Program-made: the position numbers and the translations under genes
From: Clostridium sp.
GTDB taxonomy: Bacteria > Bacillota > Clostridia > Clostridiales > Clostridiaceae
Assembly (NCBI GenBank): GCA_022773025.1
Contig: JALEZF010000059.1
Coordinates: 1-32,177, forward strand
Direction of reading: 5' to 3'
DNA: 32,177 nucleotides
Notes under the pieces: generated by a model
Told to the model about the DNA's origin: nothing
Seen by the model: only the letters and a program-made list of their open reading frames with translations
Databases searched by the model: none
Shown here: in pieces, positions 1-7,376 of the stretch
Layout: every line of letters begins with the position of its first letter
Position numbering within the stretch: position 1 is the stretch's first letter

Positions 1-2
1 CT

Positions 3-80
3 CTTCCAAGGAGAATACTAAACTATAAAACTCCAGAAGAACTATTTGAAATGTATCTAGATAAAATCTATGCAATCTAA
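3..80 (+). pseudogene. 3' end of an IS30-family transposase (partial at window edge)
   Basis: Only the last 25 codons are visible, entering from the left edge and ending in TAA. The reading frame gives an Arg-rich start followed by LNYKTPEELFEMYLDKIYAI. A 'PR..L.(Y/W)KTP.E.F' ending is characteristic of IS30-family DDE transposases, where it forms the C-terminal tail after the catalytic core. Whether the element is complete cannot be judged because everything upstream lies outside the window. The following stretch at about 115-141 (an AT-rich segment with TTGTTATTGCAATTTAT) is where the right terminal inverted repeat would be expected, but this is inference. Confidence 0.7.
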
Positions 81-274
81 GTAAATTCAAGTATTTAAGT
101 CATAAACAGAAATTAGTTCAATTTGTTATTGCAATTTATAATTTTAATTTTTATAGGGAGAAAGACTAGTATAAGTTGCTGAAGTACCTAAGGATTATTT
201 TGCTTGCAACATAACATGTACAAACAATGCATATTCAAATTAGACTTTTAGAAATTAAAGGGAGAGGATGAAAT

Positions 275-796
275 GTGGGGAAAGTTAACAAAAAATATAT
301 AGCAATATTTTCTATATCGATTATATGTATTTTGTGTTTTGCAATATATTTCACGTTTGGAGATAAGTCTAAAAGGATAGACAAAGAATTAGAAAGAATT
401 TATACTATCCCTCAAAACTATAGCATAGAACAGGCAGCTAAAGACGGAATTATTGATGTAAGTAAAGTATCAGAAAAGGAAAACAATAATATAAATAAGT
501 TTTTACTAAAGGTAAATCAGAAAGAGTGGGCAGTTTTAAAAACTATTGAGGATACATCAGAAGGGATTATTATTACTATGTATGTTTTTGATGATAGAAT
601 CGATGAGATAAGGTCATGGAGATATGTTGTAACGAAGCAGGCTGGACAATCTCCAGATAGGCGTTTTAAATCTTACTATATAACTGATAACAATGGAGTT
701 TCTACAGTTTATTTAGTAAATATAAAAAATACCCAAAGACCAAATAGTGACTCAGAAATATTAAAGGACGAACCTCTATATTCATATAAGAAATAG
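275..796 (+). CDS. Membrane-anchored DUF4362-like protein
   Basis: This is a 173-residue protein with a basic N-terminus and one hydrophobic segment (about residues 8-29), so it is probably anchored in the membrane with the rest outside. The body contains the IPQNYSIEQAAKDGIIDV stretch near residues 45-62, which resembles the opening of DUF4362 proteins of Bacillota, and a beta-rich C-terminal part. The start is GTG at 275, chosen because a GGGAGAGG ribosome binding site sits 8 bases upstream. The ATG overlapping it at 273 is in another frame. No function is known. The gene stands alone, next to an insertion sequence end, and is followed by a strong terminator. The family assignment rests on a short motif and is moderate. 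Confidence 0.7.
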   Translation: MGKVNKKYIAIFSISIICILCFAIYFTFGDKSKRIDKELERIYTIPQNYSIEQAAKDGIIDVSKVSEKENNNINKFLLKVNQKEWAVLKTIEDTSEGIIITMYVFDDRIDEIRSWRYVVTKQAGQSPDRRFKSYYITDNNGVSTVYLVNIKNTQRPNSDSEILKDEPLYSYKK

Positions 797-803
797 AATA
801 AAG

Positions 804-856
804 AAAGGCTTAAGCCATGTTGTAAAATATCAACTAGCTTAAGCCTTTAATTTTTC
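804..856 (+). terminator. Intrinsic terminator after the DUF4362-like gene
   Basis: A perfect 12-bp stem, AAAGGCTTAAGC (804-815) with GCTTAAGCCTTT (837-848), is followed by a T-rich run at 851-855. The preceding A-rich side could also serve the converging pcp gene. Confidence 0.85.
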
Positions 857-939
857 TCTCATGAGTATTTCAGTAAATTTAAAATCACCTAAATCTCACA
901 ACATCTCTTTGAACAGTGCCACAGAAATCTATTCAAAAA

Positions 940-974
940 ACTCTTCACTTTTCACTACGTAACGCTTAACTAAA
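940..974. repeat. Dispersed 35-bp intergenic repeat, copy A
   Basis: This 35-base stretch, ending directly at the pcp stop codon, matches 29776-29810 at 32 of 35 positions in the same orientation. Both copies lie immediately 3' of minus-strand genes (pcp and cls). The core is CACTACGTAAC. The nature of the repeat is unknown. Confidence 0.6.
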
Positions 975-1619
975 TTAGCAGATTGATCCACCAGATACAG
1001 TTAAGTCTTCATTATTTTCTACAGCAGCCTTTATACAACACTCTAATCCTTTTGCTATATCATCAAGGCTTAGAGAAGGCATGTTTTTCTTATCTAGAAT
1101 TTGGCTTGTTGTAAATGGAACGTGAATGAATCCGCCCTTCATGTTTGGATATTTTTTATCTATAAGATAAAGAACTCCATACATTAAGTGATTGCATACG
1201 TAAGTACCAGCTGTAGTTGAAAGAGAACCTGGGATACCATTGTTCTTCATTTCTTGAACCATAGCCTTTACTGGAAGATTAGTGAAGTAAGCATTTGCAC
1301 CATCTTCAAAAATCTTTGTATCTATAGGAGCATTTCCTTCATTGTCTTTTATTCTAGCGTCATCTAGATTTATAGCCACTCTTTCAGGAGTTATGTCAAA
1401 TCTTCCACCAGCTTGGCCAACACAAATAACTATGTCAGGAGTGTACTGAGCGATATATTCAGAAACTTTTTCTATTGATTTTCTGAATACTGTAGGTATT
1501 TCTACTTTTATAACCTCTGCACCTGCAACATTGTCTCTAACTTTTTTTACTGCTTCTAAAGCTGGATTAACTGGCTCTCCGCCAAATGGATCGAATCCTG
1601 TTATTAATACTCTTGTCAT
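975..1619 (-). CDS. pcp: Pyrrolidone-carboxylate peptidase (pyroglutamyl peptidase I)
   Basis: This cytoplasmic cysteine peptidase (family C15) removes N-terminal pyroglutamate from peptides. The 214-residue length is typical. The N-terminal signature [14 protein letters not shown] is present, as are all three catalytic positions: Glu79 in PERVAIN, Cys142 in TAGTYVCNH and His166 in FIHVPF. They match Glu81/Cys144/His168 of the Bacillus enzyme with a constant offset of two. The start ATG is preceded by GAGGTGAAG (1622-1630 on the complementary strand). It is transcribed divergently from the M42 aminopeptidase operon, with about 180 bases between the genes, which fits a shared role in peptide catabolism. 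Confidence 0.96.
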   Translation of the reverse strand: MTRVLITGFDPFGGEPVNPALEAVKKVRDNVAGAEVIKVEIPTVFRKSIEKVSEYIAQYTPDIVICVGQAGGRFDITPERVAINLDDARIKDNEGNAPIDTKIFEDGANAYFTNLPVKAMVQEMKNNGIPGSLSTTAGTYVCNHLMYGVLYLIDKKYPNMKGGFIHVPFTTSQILDKKNMPSLSLDDIAKGLECCIKAAVENNEDLTVSGGSIC

Positions 1620-1803
1620 AACTTCACCTCGTATATGTTGTTTTTTTTATTTTAACATACTTAAATTAAAAAATCACTATGAATTCTTTTACAAGCAGAA
1701 GATTTTAAATTTTAACACTTTATACAGGAGGATTTTGTCTCTAAAGAAGAGAAAGATTACAAGTGATTGTTATAAAATTAATTGTAGAAAGGTGTGGAGA
1801 TTC

Positions 1804-2844
1804 ATGGAGGAAAAGTTAGCATTAATAGAGCTTACAGAAGCTCATGGGCCAAGTGGAAGAGAAAACATGATACATCCTCTGCTAGAAAAATATTTTTCAT
1901 CTTACGGAGAAGTGTGGAGTGATAATATAAATAATCTATATACATTAAAAAAGGGCAAAGGAAATAATTCCATAATGTTACTGGCTCATAGTGATGAGAT
2001 ATTTCTTATGGTTACAGAAATAATGGATAATGGTTTTCTAAAAGTTGTATCAAAAGGAATTGATGCAAAGACTTTAGTTTCTCAAGAAGTCATCATTCAT
2101 GGAAAGAAAGCTATAAAGGGTGTTATAGGCATAAAGCCTCCTCATCTTATGAGTGATGAAGAGAAAACAGGTGCGGTTACCATAGAAGGACTTTTAGTGG
2201 ACACGGGATATTCAAAACAGTCTTTAGAAAAGATAGTTGAAGTTGGAGACTATATAACTCTTAGTAGAAATTGTACTGAACTTTTGAATAACAACATGGC
2301 GTGTAAATGTGCAGATGACAGAGCAGGAATAGTGGCTATGCTTTCCTGTGCAAAGGAGCTTCAGAGTTTTAACCATGATTTGGATGTTTATTTCGTTTGT
2401 GGAGTTCAAGAAGAAGTGGGACTTAGAGGAGCGAAAGCTGCGGCTTACAATATTAAGCCTAAGATTGCCATAGCTTTAGATACAACTTTTGATAGTGGAA
2501 AATTTGGTGATGATGACAGAGAAAATGAACTAGGAAAAGGACCTGTCATATGCATAGGACCAAACATTCATCCAAAGGTTAGAAAGAGAATAATGAATGT
2601 AGCAAGAGATTGTGATATTCCATTTCAGCTGGAGGTAGAACCAGGTTCTACAGGAACTGATGCTTGGGCTATACAAGTTGCAAGAGATGGAATACCAACA
2701 TTGCTTTTATCAATTCCTATAAAATATATGCACACTTCTGTAGAGGTAGTGAATATTGATGACATAAAAAACACTGGAAGACTTATGGCAAGGTTCATTG
2801 AAAGATTAAAGGATGAGGAATTGGAGGACTTGATATGCTTTTAG
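1804..2844 (+). CDS. M42 family metallo-aminopeptidase (TET/FrvX type), first of three
   Basis: This is a 346-residue, probably cytosolic, dinuclear zinc or cobalt aminopeptidase of family M42, whose members form large tetrahedral (TET) dodecamers that trim peptides. The active-site set is complete: His62 and Asp64 in AHSDE, Asp171-Asp172 in CADDR, the Glu203-Glu204 pair in VQEEVG, Asp226 in ALDTT and His310 in YMHTS. The start at ATG 1804 follows GGTGTGGAG and begins at the usual family N-terminus. An in-frame TTG at 1735 behind a strong AGGAGG would add 23 unusual residues, and its spacing is too short. The next gene overlaps this one by 10 bases, indicating translational coupling. Confidence 0.92.
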   Translation: MEEKLALIELTEAHGPSGRENMIHPLLEKYFSSYGEVWSDNINNLYTLKKGKGNNSIMLLAHSDEIFLMVTEIMDNGFLKVVSKGIDAKTLVSQEVIIHGKKAIKGVIGIKPPHLMSDEEKTGAVTIEGLLVDTGYSKQSLEKIVEVGDYITLSRNCTELLNNNMACKCADDRAGIVAMLSCAKELQSFNHDLDVYFVCGVQEEVGLRGAKAAAYNIKPKIAIALDTTFDSGKFGDDDRENELGKGPVICIGPNIHPKVRKRIMNVARDCDIPFQLEVEPGSTGTDAWAIQVARDGIPTLLLSIPIKYMHTSVEVVNIDDIKNTGRLMARFIERLKDEELEDLICF

Positions 2845-3833
2845 AAACTTTATGTAATGCTTCGGGACCTACCGGTTTTGAAGGGGACGTTAGAAAAATA
2901 ATAATAGATGAAGTAAAACCTTATGTAGATGAAATAAAAGTAGATACCATGGGCAACATAATTGTCCACAAGAGTGGAAAAGGAAAGAAGGTACTTGTAG
3001 ATGCCCATATGGATGAGGTTGGATTCATAATAACTGGTTTTAATAAGGATGGTACTTTAAGATTTGCAGCGCTAGGTGGAGTTAATAGCAAAATCATACC
3101 TTCAAAGGTTGTACTTATAGGAGATAAGAGAATTCCAGGGGTTATAGGTGTAAAGCCTATACATCTTCAAGGAAAAGAAGAAAGAAAAAATGGAATAACT
3201 TATAAAGATTGTGCAATTGACATAGGAGCAAGGAATGAGAAGGAAGCAAGAAGTGAAGTGGAACTTGGAGATTATGTAGTATTTAATGTGACTATGGAGG
3301 AATTCGGAGAAGGGCTTATAAAAGGAAAGGCTTTTGACGATAGAATGGGATGCTATCTGCTAATAGAAGCTTTAAAGGAAAACTATGATTGTAATTTGTA
3401 TGGAGTGTTTGCTGTGCAGGAAGAGATAGGGGATAGAGGCTCCTATGCTGCAAGTTATGATGTAATGCCTGATATAGGAATAGCTCTTGAGGGAACTATA
3501 TGTGCAGACATGCCTTCTGTACCAAGCTATCAAAGTGCAACAACAGTTGGATTAGGACCAGCTATATCTATAATGGATGCAACAAGTATATTTAACGATG
3601 ATATAGCTAAGGACATAATTGAAGTTGCAGAAAAAGAAAAGATAAAATATCAAAGAAGAAGAGCAGTTGCAGGAAGCAATGATGCAGGAGCTATATCCAT
3701 GGTCGGAGGTGGTGCCAAAGTTGCAACAATATCTGTGCCATGCAGATATATTCACTCTGCAATTTCTGTAGCTTCAAAAGAAGATATAGATAATGGAATA
3801 AAATTATTAAAAGCATATTTGAAAACTTTATAA
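2835..3833 (+). CDS. M42 family metallo-aminopeptidase, second of three
   Basis: This 332-residue M42 aminopeptidase is closely related in layout to its upstream neighbour. Conserved residues are His58/Asp60 in DAHMDEVGF, Asp168-Asp169 in AFDDRMG, Glu196-Glu197 in VQEEIG and His307 in RYIHS. The metal position that is Asp in the first gene is Glu219 (ALEGT), a substitution common in FrvX-like members. The enzyme is therefore predicted to be active. ATG 2835 lies inside the 3' end of the first gene, with GGAGG at 2823-2827 as ribosome binding site. The third paralogue starts 25 bases after its stop. A mixed hetero-oligomer with the flanking paralogues is possible but is inference. Confidence 0.93.
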   Translation: MLLETLCNASGPTGFEGDVRKIIIDEVKPYVDEIKVDTMGNIIVHKSGKGKKVLVDAHMDEVGFIITGFNKDGTLRFAALGGVNSKIIPSKVVLIGDKRIPGVIGVKPIHLQGKEERKNGITYKDCAIDIGARNEKEARSEVELGDYVVFNVTMEEFGEGLIKGKAFDDRMGCYLLIEALKENYDCNLYGVFAVQEEIGDRGSYAASYDVMPDIGIALEGTICADMPSVPSYQSATTVGLGPAISIMDATSIFNDDIAKDIIEVAEKEKIKYQRRRAVAGSNDAGAISMVGGGAKVATISVPCRYIHSAISVASKEDIDNGIKLLKAYLKTL

Positions 3834-3857
3834 GAGATTTTATAGGGAGGATTAGAA

Positions 3858-4832
3858 ATGAAACCTTTATTAGATAAATTGATGCATACTTTTGGAGTTA
3901 CAGGACGCGAAGAGGCTGTGAGGGAAGTTATAGAAAAGAGAATAGAGGGACTTGGCCTTGAAAGCTTAACAGATAATATGGGAAATGTAATTGTTACCCT
4001 TAGTGAAGGAAATGATACAGAAAAATATATGGTATCCGCTAATATGGATACTGCTGGCCTTATAGTGAATTTTATAGAGAATAACGGGTATTTGCGAGTA
4101 TACCCTATTGGAACATTTGATGCTTTAGAGGTAGCAAACGGACTTGTAGTATTTCAAAATGGAGTAGTTGGAAGATGCTGTCTAGTTAAAAAAGATGGAA
4201 CTATGAAGGATATGTACGTAGATATAGGAGCATCATCAAAGGAAGAAGCAGAAAAATTAGTTAAGGAAGGTGCTGTAGCTGTATTTAAAGGGGAAAGCGT
4301 TACCCAAGGGAAATTTATAATGGGACCCAATCTAACAAATAGGGTAGCTTGCTATGTACTTTTAGAGGTTATAGAGAAATTAGTAAATGAGGGCAAGATC
4401 AAAGATATAAATAAAAATGTAACAATAGCATTTACAACTCAAAGCTATCTAAGGCTAAAAGGAGCAAAAGCACTTACCCATATTGTAGAGCCTGACAAAG
4501 CTTTAGTAATAGATACTGAAGAAGCAGGAGATACATTAGGTGGAAATGGAGCTTTAAAATTAGGAAAGGGTCTAGGCCTTAGAGTCATGGATGGAAATCT
4601 AATAATTCATCATGAAATGAAAGAAGAGCTTCAAAGTTTAACTGAGAGAAAGCTCATAAATATAGTAAGCACAAAAGTAAGTGATGGTGGAATTCTACAA
4701 AAGGAAGGTAAAGGTGCTAAGGTAGGTGTAATAGCTATACCTTGTAGATATCCTAATACATCTCAGGAAGTAATGTCAGAAGATGATATAGAAATGGCTA
4801 AAGATCTTGTAGAAAGCTTTATCATAAAATAA
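3858..4832 (+). CDS. M42-like protein lacking catalytic residues (probable pseudoenzyme)
   Basis: This 324-residue full-length M42 homologue is clearly collinear with the two preceding genes (VTGREEAVREVIEKRI at the N-terminus, GAKVGVIAIPCRYPNTS near the C-terminus). Most active-site positions are altered: the metal His is Asn62 (SANMDT), the Asp-Asp pair is Thr160-Asn161 (LTNRVA), the Glu-Glu pair is Ser196-Tyr197 (TQSYLRLKGA) and the last metal His is Asn300. Asp64 and Asp218 remain. The frame is intact with a good GGGAGG ribosome binding site, so it looks retained rather than decaying. By analogy with other oligomeric enzymes it may be a structural or regulatory subunit of the M42 complex; that role is inferred. 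Confidence 0.85.
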   Translation: MKPLLDKLMHTFGVTGREEAVREVIEKRIEGLGLESLTDNMGNVIVTLSEGNDTEKYMVSANMDTAGLIVNFIENNGYLRVYPIGTFDALEVANGLVVFQNGVVGRCCLVKKDGTMKDMYVDIGASSKEEAEKLVKEGAVAVFKGESVTQGKFIMGPNLTNRVACYVLLEVIEKLVNEGKIKDINKNVTIAFTTQSYLRLKGAKALTHIVEPDKALVIDTEEAGDTLGGNGALKLGKGLGLRVMDGNLIIHHEMKEELQSLTERKLINIVSTKVSDGGILQKEGKGAKVGVIAIPCRYPNTSQEVMSEDDIEMAKDLVESFIIK

Positions 4833-4925
4833 AGTTCAGAGTAGTAAAAATTCATATAGGCAATAAAAGAAGGATTTGAAGACTTATAGGATATATATGT
4901 ATGTTTACGGTATTGTATGGAGGTG

Positions 4926-4955
4926 TTGACGATAGTTGTCATTAAAAAATATAAT
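4926..4955 (+). promoter_or_regulatory. Candidate sigma-A promoter for the decayed sensor gene
   Basis: TTGACG (4926-4931) is separated by 18 bases from TATAAT (4950-4955). It lies just upstream of the pseudogene and probably drove the original gene. Confidence 0.55.
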
Positions 4956-4982
4956 TTAATCATGTATTAATGAAGAAATTAT

Positions 4983-6206
4983 ACTTATTTAGGAGAAAAG
5001 AAATGGAGAAACCCTGCTATCCCATACAGAAAAGGATGGATAAGTGGAGAAAATGTGAACTATTACGTAACTCCAATTAAAAATAATGATGAAATTTTAG
5101 GTGCTGTTATAGGTATTGTAGATAATTCTATACTTACGGATATGATAGTGAATACAACCTTAGGATTTAATAGTACAACACGAATAATAGGGGGTTCCAC
5201 CGGAGATCTAATTACAAAAGACCAATTCGACTATGATAAGGTTGAATTGGAAGAAGAAAATTTTAAAAGCATAAATGAAAAAATGCATAATACGAAAAGT
5301 AATGTTTTCCCTTGCAAATCTAAACAAGGAAAAATGTGGATAACATATATTCTTATGGATATAAATGATTGGATACTTCTCAGCATCGTACCACAGCAAG
5401 GAGAAATAAATAAGTAAAGGCATATAGTAGGCATTGCAGCTATATGTATAGTCATAGTTATCATAGGTTTTTGTGCTTTAATTTATTGCACAATGAGAAC
5501 AGAAAAAAGTAAAGAAAGAGAGGTTTTCCATCTAGCATACCATGATAAACTTACGGTATGTTTCAATAAAGAAAAGTTTAACTTCTTGATTATGGTAATA
5601 ACAATAAAGATTTTGAAATATGTCTAGACCGCGCTGAGATAGCATTAGTTAAAGCAAAGAAAAGAAAACCTATAATAATCACTATGAATTTTATGATGAA
5701 ACTATGCATAAAAATACTGTTATGAAGCATATGGTAGAAGGCAATGAAGAATATGGAAGAATATCTCCTGATGAGTTTATACCTATATTTGAGGAAAAAT
5801 GATAATCATAGAGATAATGGAGAATTTAGTTATAGAAAACCTGGGAGTTATTAAAGATACTGTGGAAAATTTAAGGGCGTTGGGTTTCTCTGTATCTATG
5901 GATGATTTGGGCTCAGGATATTCATCTTTAAATATATTGAAAAATTTATTTATAGATGAACTAAAACTAGACAAGAAATTCTTAGAAGATTCATCTGACT
6001 CCTATAGAGGTGAAAAGATAATAGCAAAGATTATAGAACTGGCAAAATCATTATCAATAAAAACTGTGTCAGAGGGTGTGGAGAATGAGAGACAGGTCCA
6101 TTTCTTCAGGTCAGTTGGTTGTGATATAGCTCAAGGATATTTCTTTGCAAAGCCTATGCCTATAGATGAGTTTGAAAGCAAAATATTTAATAAAAGAGAT
6201 ATATAA
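4983..6206 (+). pseudogene. Decayed Cache-sensor GGDEF-EAL c-di-GMP gene
   Basis: This is the remains of a membrane-bound cyclic-di-GMP turnover protein. The first readable part (4983-5417) is a Cache-type sensor fragment (NPAIPYRKGWISG, GAVIGIVDNS) that begins after an in-frame stop at 4971. A stop at 5415 precedes an in-frame transmembrane segment (IVGIAAICIVIVIIGFCALI). The start of a GGDEF domain follows (LAYHDKLTVCFNKEKF) and then breaks. In a second frame the end of GGDEF appears (LDRAEIALVKAKK), joined to a piece of EAL (ISPDEFIPIFEE). A third segment, 5799-6206, gives the EAL C-terminus (MDDLGSGYSSL, TVSEGVE, GCDIAQGYFFAKPMP). The GGDEF catalytic loop and the EAL motif itself are missing. 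Internal deletions, stops and shifts make function very unlikely. Confidence 0.9.
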
Positions 6207-6210
6207 GTCT

Positions 6211-6246
6211 AAAATTTAAAGGCACCTTTAAGGGTGCCTAAATTTT
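6211..6246 (+). terminator. Intrinsic terminator after the EAL remnant
   Basis: AGGCACC (6220-6226) pairs with GGTGCCT (6233-6239), extended by flanking AAATTTA/TAAATTT. It is followed by a short T run and can act in both directions. Confidence 0.8.
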
Positions 6247-6250
6247 GTGT

Positions 6251-6364
6251 AAAAAAAGTCCTCTACATTAGTAGAGGATTAGGAAGAGTGATTAATATTA
6301 TCACGTAGTACATTTACTTTGTACTTTATATGCAAGGAACAAGTTTAAGTAACTTGACAACTAT
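6251..6364 (-). ncRNA. Candidate ~110-nt small RNA (minus strand)
   Basis: On the minus strand a promoter (TTGATT, 16-base spacer, TATAAT at 6371-6376) points at a stretch that ends about 110 bases later in a clean intrinsic terminator. The terminator has an 8-bp perfect stem TCCTCTAC/GTAGAGGA with a 4-base loop (6259-6278), followed in the minus direction by seven T residues (6251-6257). Near the predicted 5' end another hairpin is possible (CAAGTT-AACTTG, 6340-6356). A 16-codon frame (6263-6313, minus) lacks a ribosome binding site and stops inside the terminator stem, so an untranslated RNA is more likely than a peptide. No known RNA family was recognised. Confidence 0.4.
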
Positions 6365-6370
6365 AATTAC

Positions 6371-6398
6371 ATTATACAATATTAAAAATAAAAATCAA
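6371..6398 (-). promoter_or_regulatory. Candidate promoter of the minus-strand small RNA
   Basis: Read on the minus strand, TTGATT (6393-6398) and TATAAT (6371-6376) are 16 bases apart. The expected start of transcription is near 6364. Confidence 0.4.
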
Positions 6399-6783
6399 AC
6401 AATAAATGAAAAAAATAATTAATTATTTGGAAAATAATCAATTTTTAAAAAGTAATGAAAGCTAGTATTATAAAGAGTTATAGAGAATGCAGATCATAAT
6501 TAAAAATTTTATACTAAAATAAATAAACTTAATAAAAAGCGCAGAAAAAAAATTATAGCTTTAAAAAATTATAAAAATTTCTATGAGAAATTTTTTGTTT
6601 TACTTATAATTGAAGGTTGAAATTTACATTAATCTTTTAAGGTAAATAAGTAAAATATAACTTCATAATTCGGTTGGAAAAATAAGGACATAATAAGTAA
6701 ATGAACAGAGCAGGTGCTAAATGTTACATCTGAAAAATGCTTATTTAACAGAGAAATTGCATATATTTCATCAAAAAAATATA

Positions 6784-6915
6784 TTATCCACAAATTTAAC
6801 CCTTGAAAATACAGGGGTTTACATAAATATTAAAAAAATAATAAACATGATATCAAGAGGAAAACCACAAAAAAAATGCACTTATACACAATTTATGCAC
6901 AGAAAATGTGGATAA
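6784..6915. promoter_or_regulatory. Cluster of DnaA-box sequences
   Basis: Two exact matches to the DnaA box consensus are present: TTATCCACA at 6784-6792 (plus) and TGTGGATAA at 6907-6915 (inverted). Two one-mismatch boxes lie between them, TTATACACA at 6882-6890 and TTATGCACA at 6893-6901, 11 bases apart and therefore on about the same helix face. The group lies beside a very AT-rich tract and 45-78 bases upstream of a -35 box. No dnaA, dnaN, rpmH or rnpA gene is nearby, so this does not look like the chromosomal origin. A DnaA-binding regulatory or titration site is the simplest reading. Confidence 0.6.
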
Positions 6916-6959
6916 CTTTTTAAAATGTGAAAAACTTATTGAATTTTCATTCAAAAATT

Positions 6960-6988
6960 TTGACATAGCTTTTCTTAAACATTATATT
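6960..6988 (+). promoter_or_regulatory. Sigma-A promoter of the 7014-9966 operon
   Basis: A perfect TTGACA (6960-6965) and TATATT (6983-6988) are separated by the ideal 17 bases, about 20 bases before the ribosome binding site of the first gene. Confidence 0.75.
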
Positions 6989-7013
6989 ATTATTAAAGGG
7001 AGGAAGGGGTAAT

Positions 7014-7364
7014 ATGAATAATTGGATCAAAACCATTATAGTGGGAAACTTGTATTGCCTAGTGTTTTTAGCACTTGGAGCATTGTTTAAATTTAATTGG
7101 ATAAGCATAGCAAATGGATTATTTTATAGTATAGCAATATTTGTTATCGTAGGGCTTATTGCCATGCTGAACCCAAGAAAAACTTTGGTGAAAAATGGAG
7201 AAGAAATTAAAAGATCCACACTGAAGGAAAGATTGACAAAGGGAAATGACATGATATCAAAAGGCTATAGATTGTTTTTATATTGTTTTATTATTAGTTT
7301 AATAATCGCATTCTACTCTTATTTTATTTATGAAGTTGGAGCAAGAACCCTTGGAATAGTGTAA
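7014..7364 (+). CDS. Small integral membrane protein (DUF3899-like layout)
   Basis: This 116-residue protein has three predicted membrane segments: about residues 7-25, 31-50 and 84-107. A positively charged loop (NPRKTLVKNGEEIKRSTLKE) lies between the second and third. The layout resembles small DUF3899 membrane proteins, but I cannot assign the family with certainty, and no function is known. The start ATG follows GGGAGGAAGGGG. It is the first gene of an operon: the phosphodiesterase gene starts 12 bases after its stop, so the two are almost certainly co-transcribed from the promoter at 6960-6988. Confidence 0.8.
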   Translation: MNNWIKTIIVGNLYCLVFLALGALFKFNWISIANGLFYSIAIFVIVGLIAMLNPRKTLVKNGEEIKRSTLKERLTKGNDMISKGYRLFLYCFIISLIIAFYSYFIYEVGARTLGIV

Positions 7365-7376
7365 GGAGAAAAATAT

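Larger units (their letters stand above)
6207..7013. other. 807-bp gene-poor AT-rich region
   Basis: I see no convincing protein gene here. The region contains, from left to right: the terminator of the decayed EAL gene, a candidate minus-strand small RNA with its own promoter and terminator (6251-6398), a very AT-rich core (about 6360-6700) that includes an A/T-only style hairpin with a T run at 6573-6596, a cluster of DnaA-box sequences (6784-6915), and a strong promoter (6960-6988) for the operon beginning at 7014. A 64-codon open frame at 6721-6915 has an unremarkable low-complexity composition and coincides with the DnaA boxes, so I do not call it. Confidence 0.6.

Noticed and set aside
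1531..1803. N-terminal extension of the first M42 gene
   Set aside because: The extended frame overlaps pcp on the other strand and does not resemble the family N-terminus; ATG 1804 has a proper ribosome binding site.
6263..6313. 16-residue minus-strand peptide inside the candidate small RNA
   Set aside because: It has no ribosome binding site, and its stop codon lies within the terminator stem.
6573..6596. Plus-strand terminator-like hairpin with a T run
   Set aside because: The stem is almost purely A/T and there is no clear transcript to terminate; such hairpins are expected by chance in this composition.
6721..6915. 64-codon plus-strand open frame
   Set aside because: It has no good ribosome binding site and low-complexity Asn/Lys/Ile-rich content, and it coincides with the DnaA boxes; it is likely a chance frame in AT-rich DNA.
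6360..6915. Chromosomal replication origin (oriC)
   Set aside because: AT-rich DNA plus DnaA boxes look origin-like, but dnaA, dnaN, rpmH and rnpA are absent, no DnaA-trio pattern is seen, and four boxes are few. Kept only as a DnaA-box cluster.
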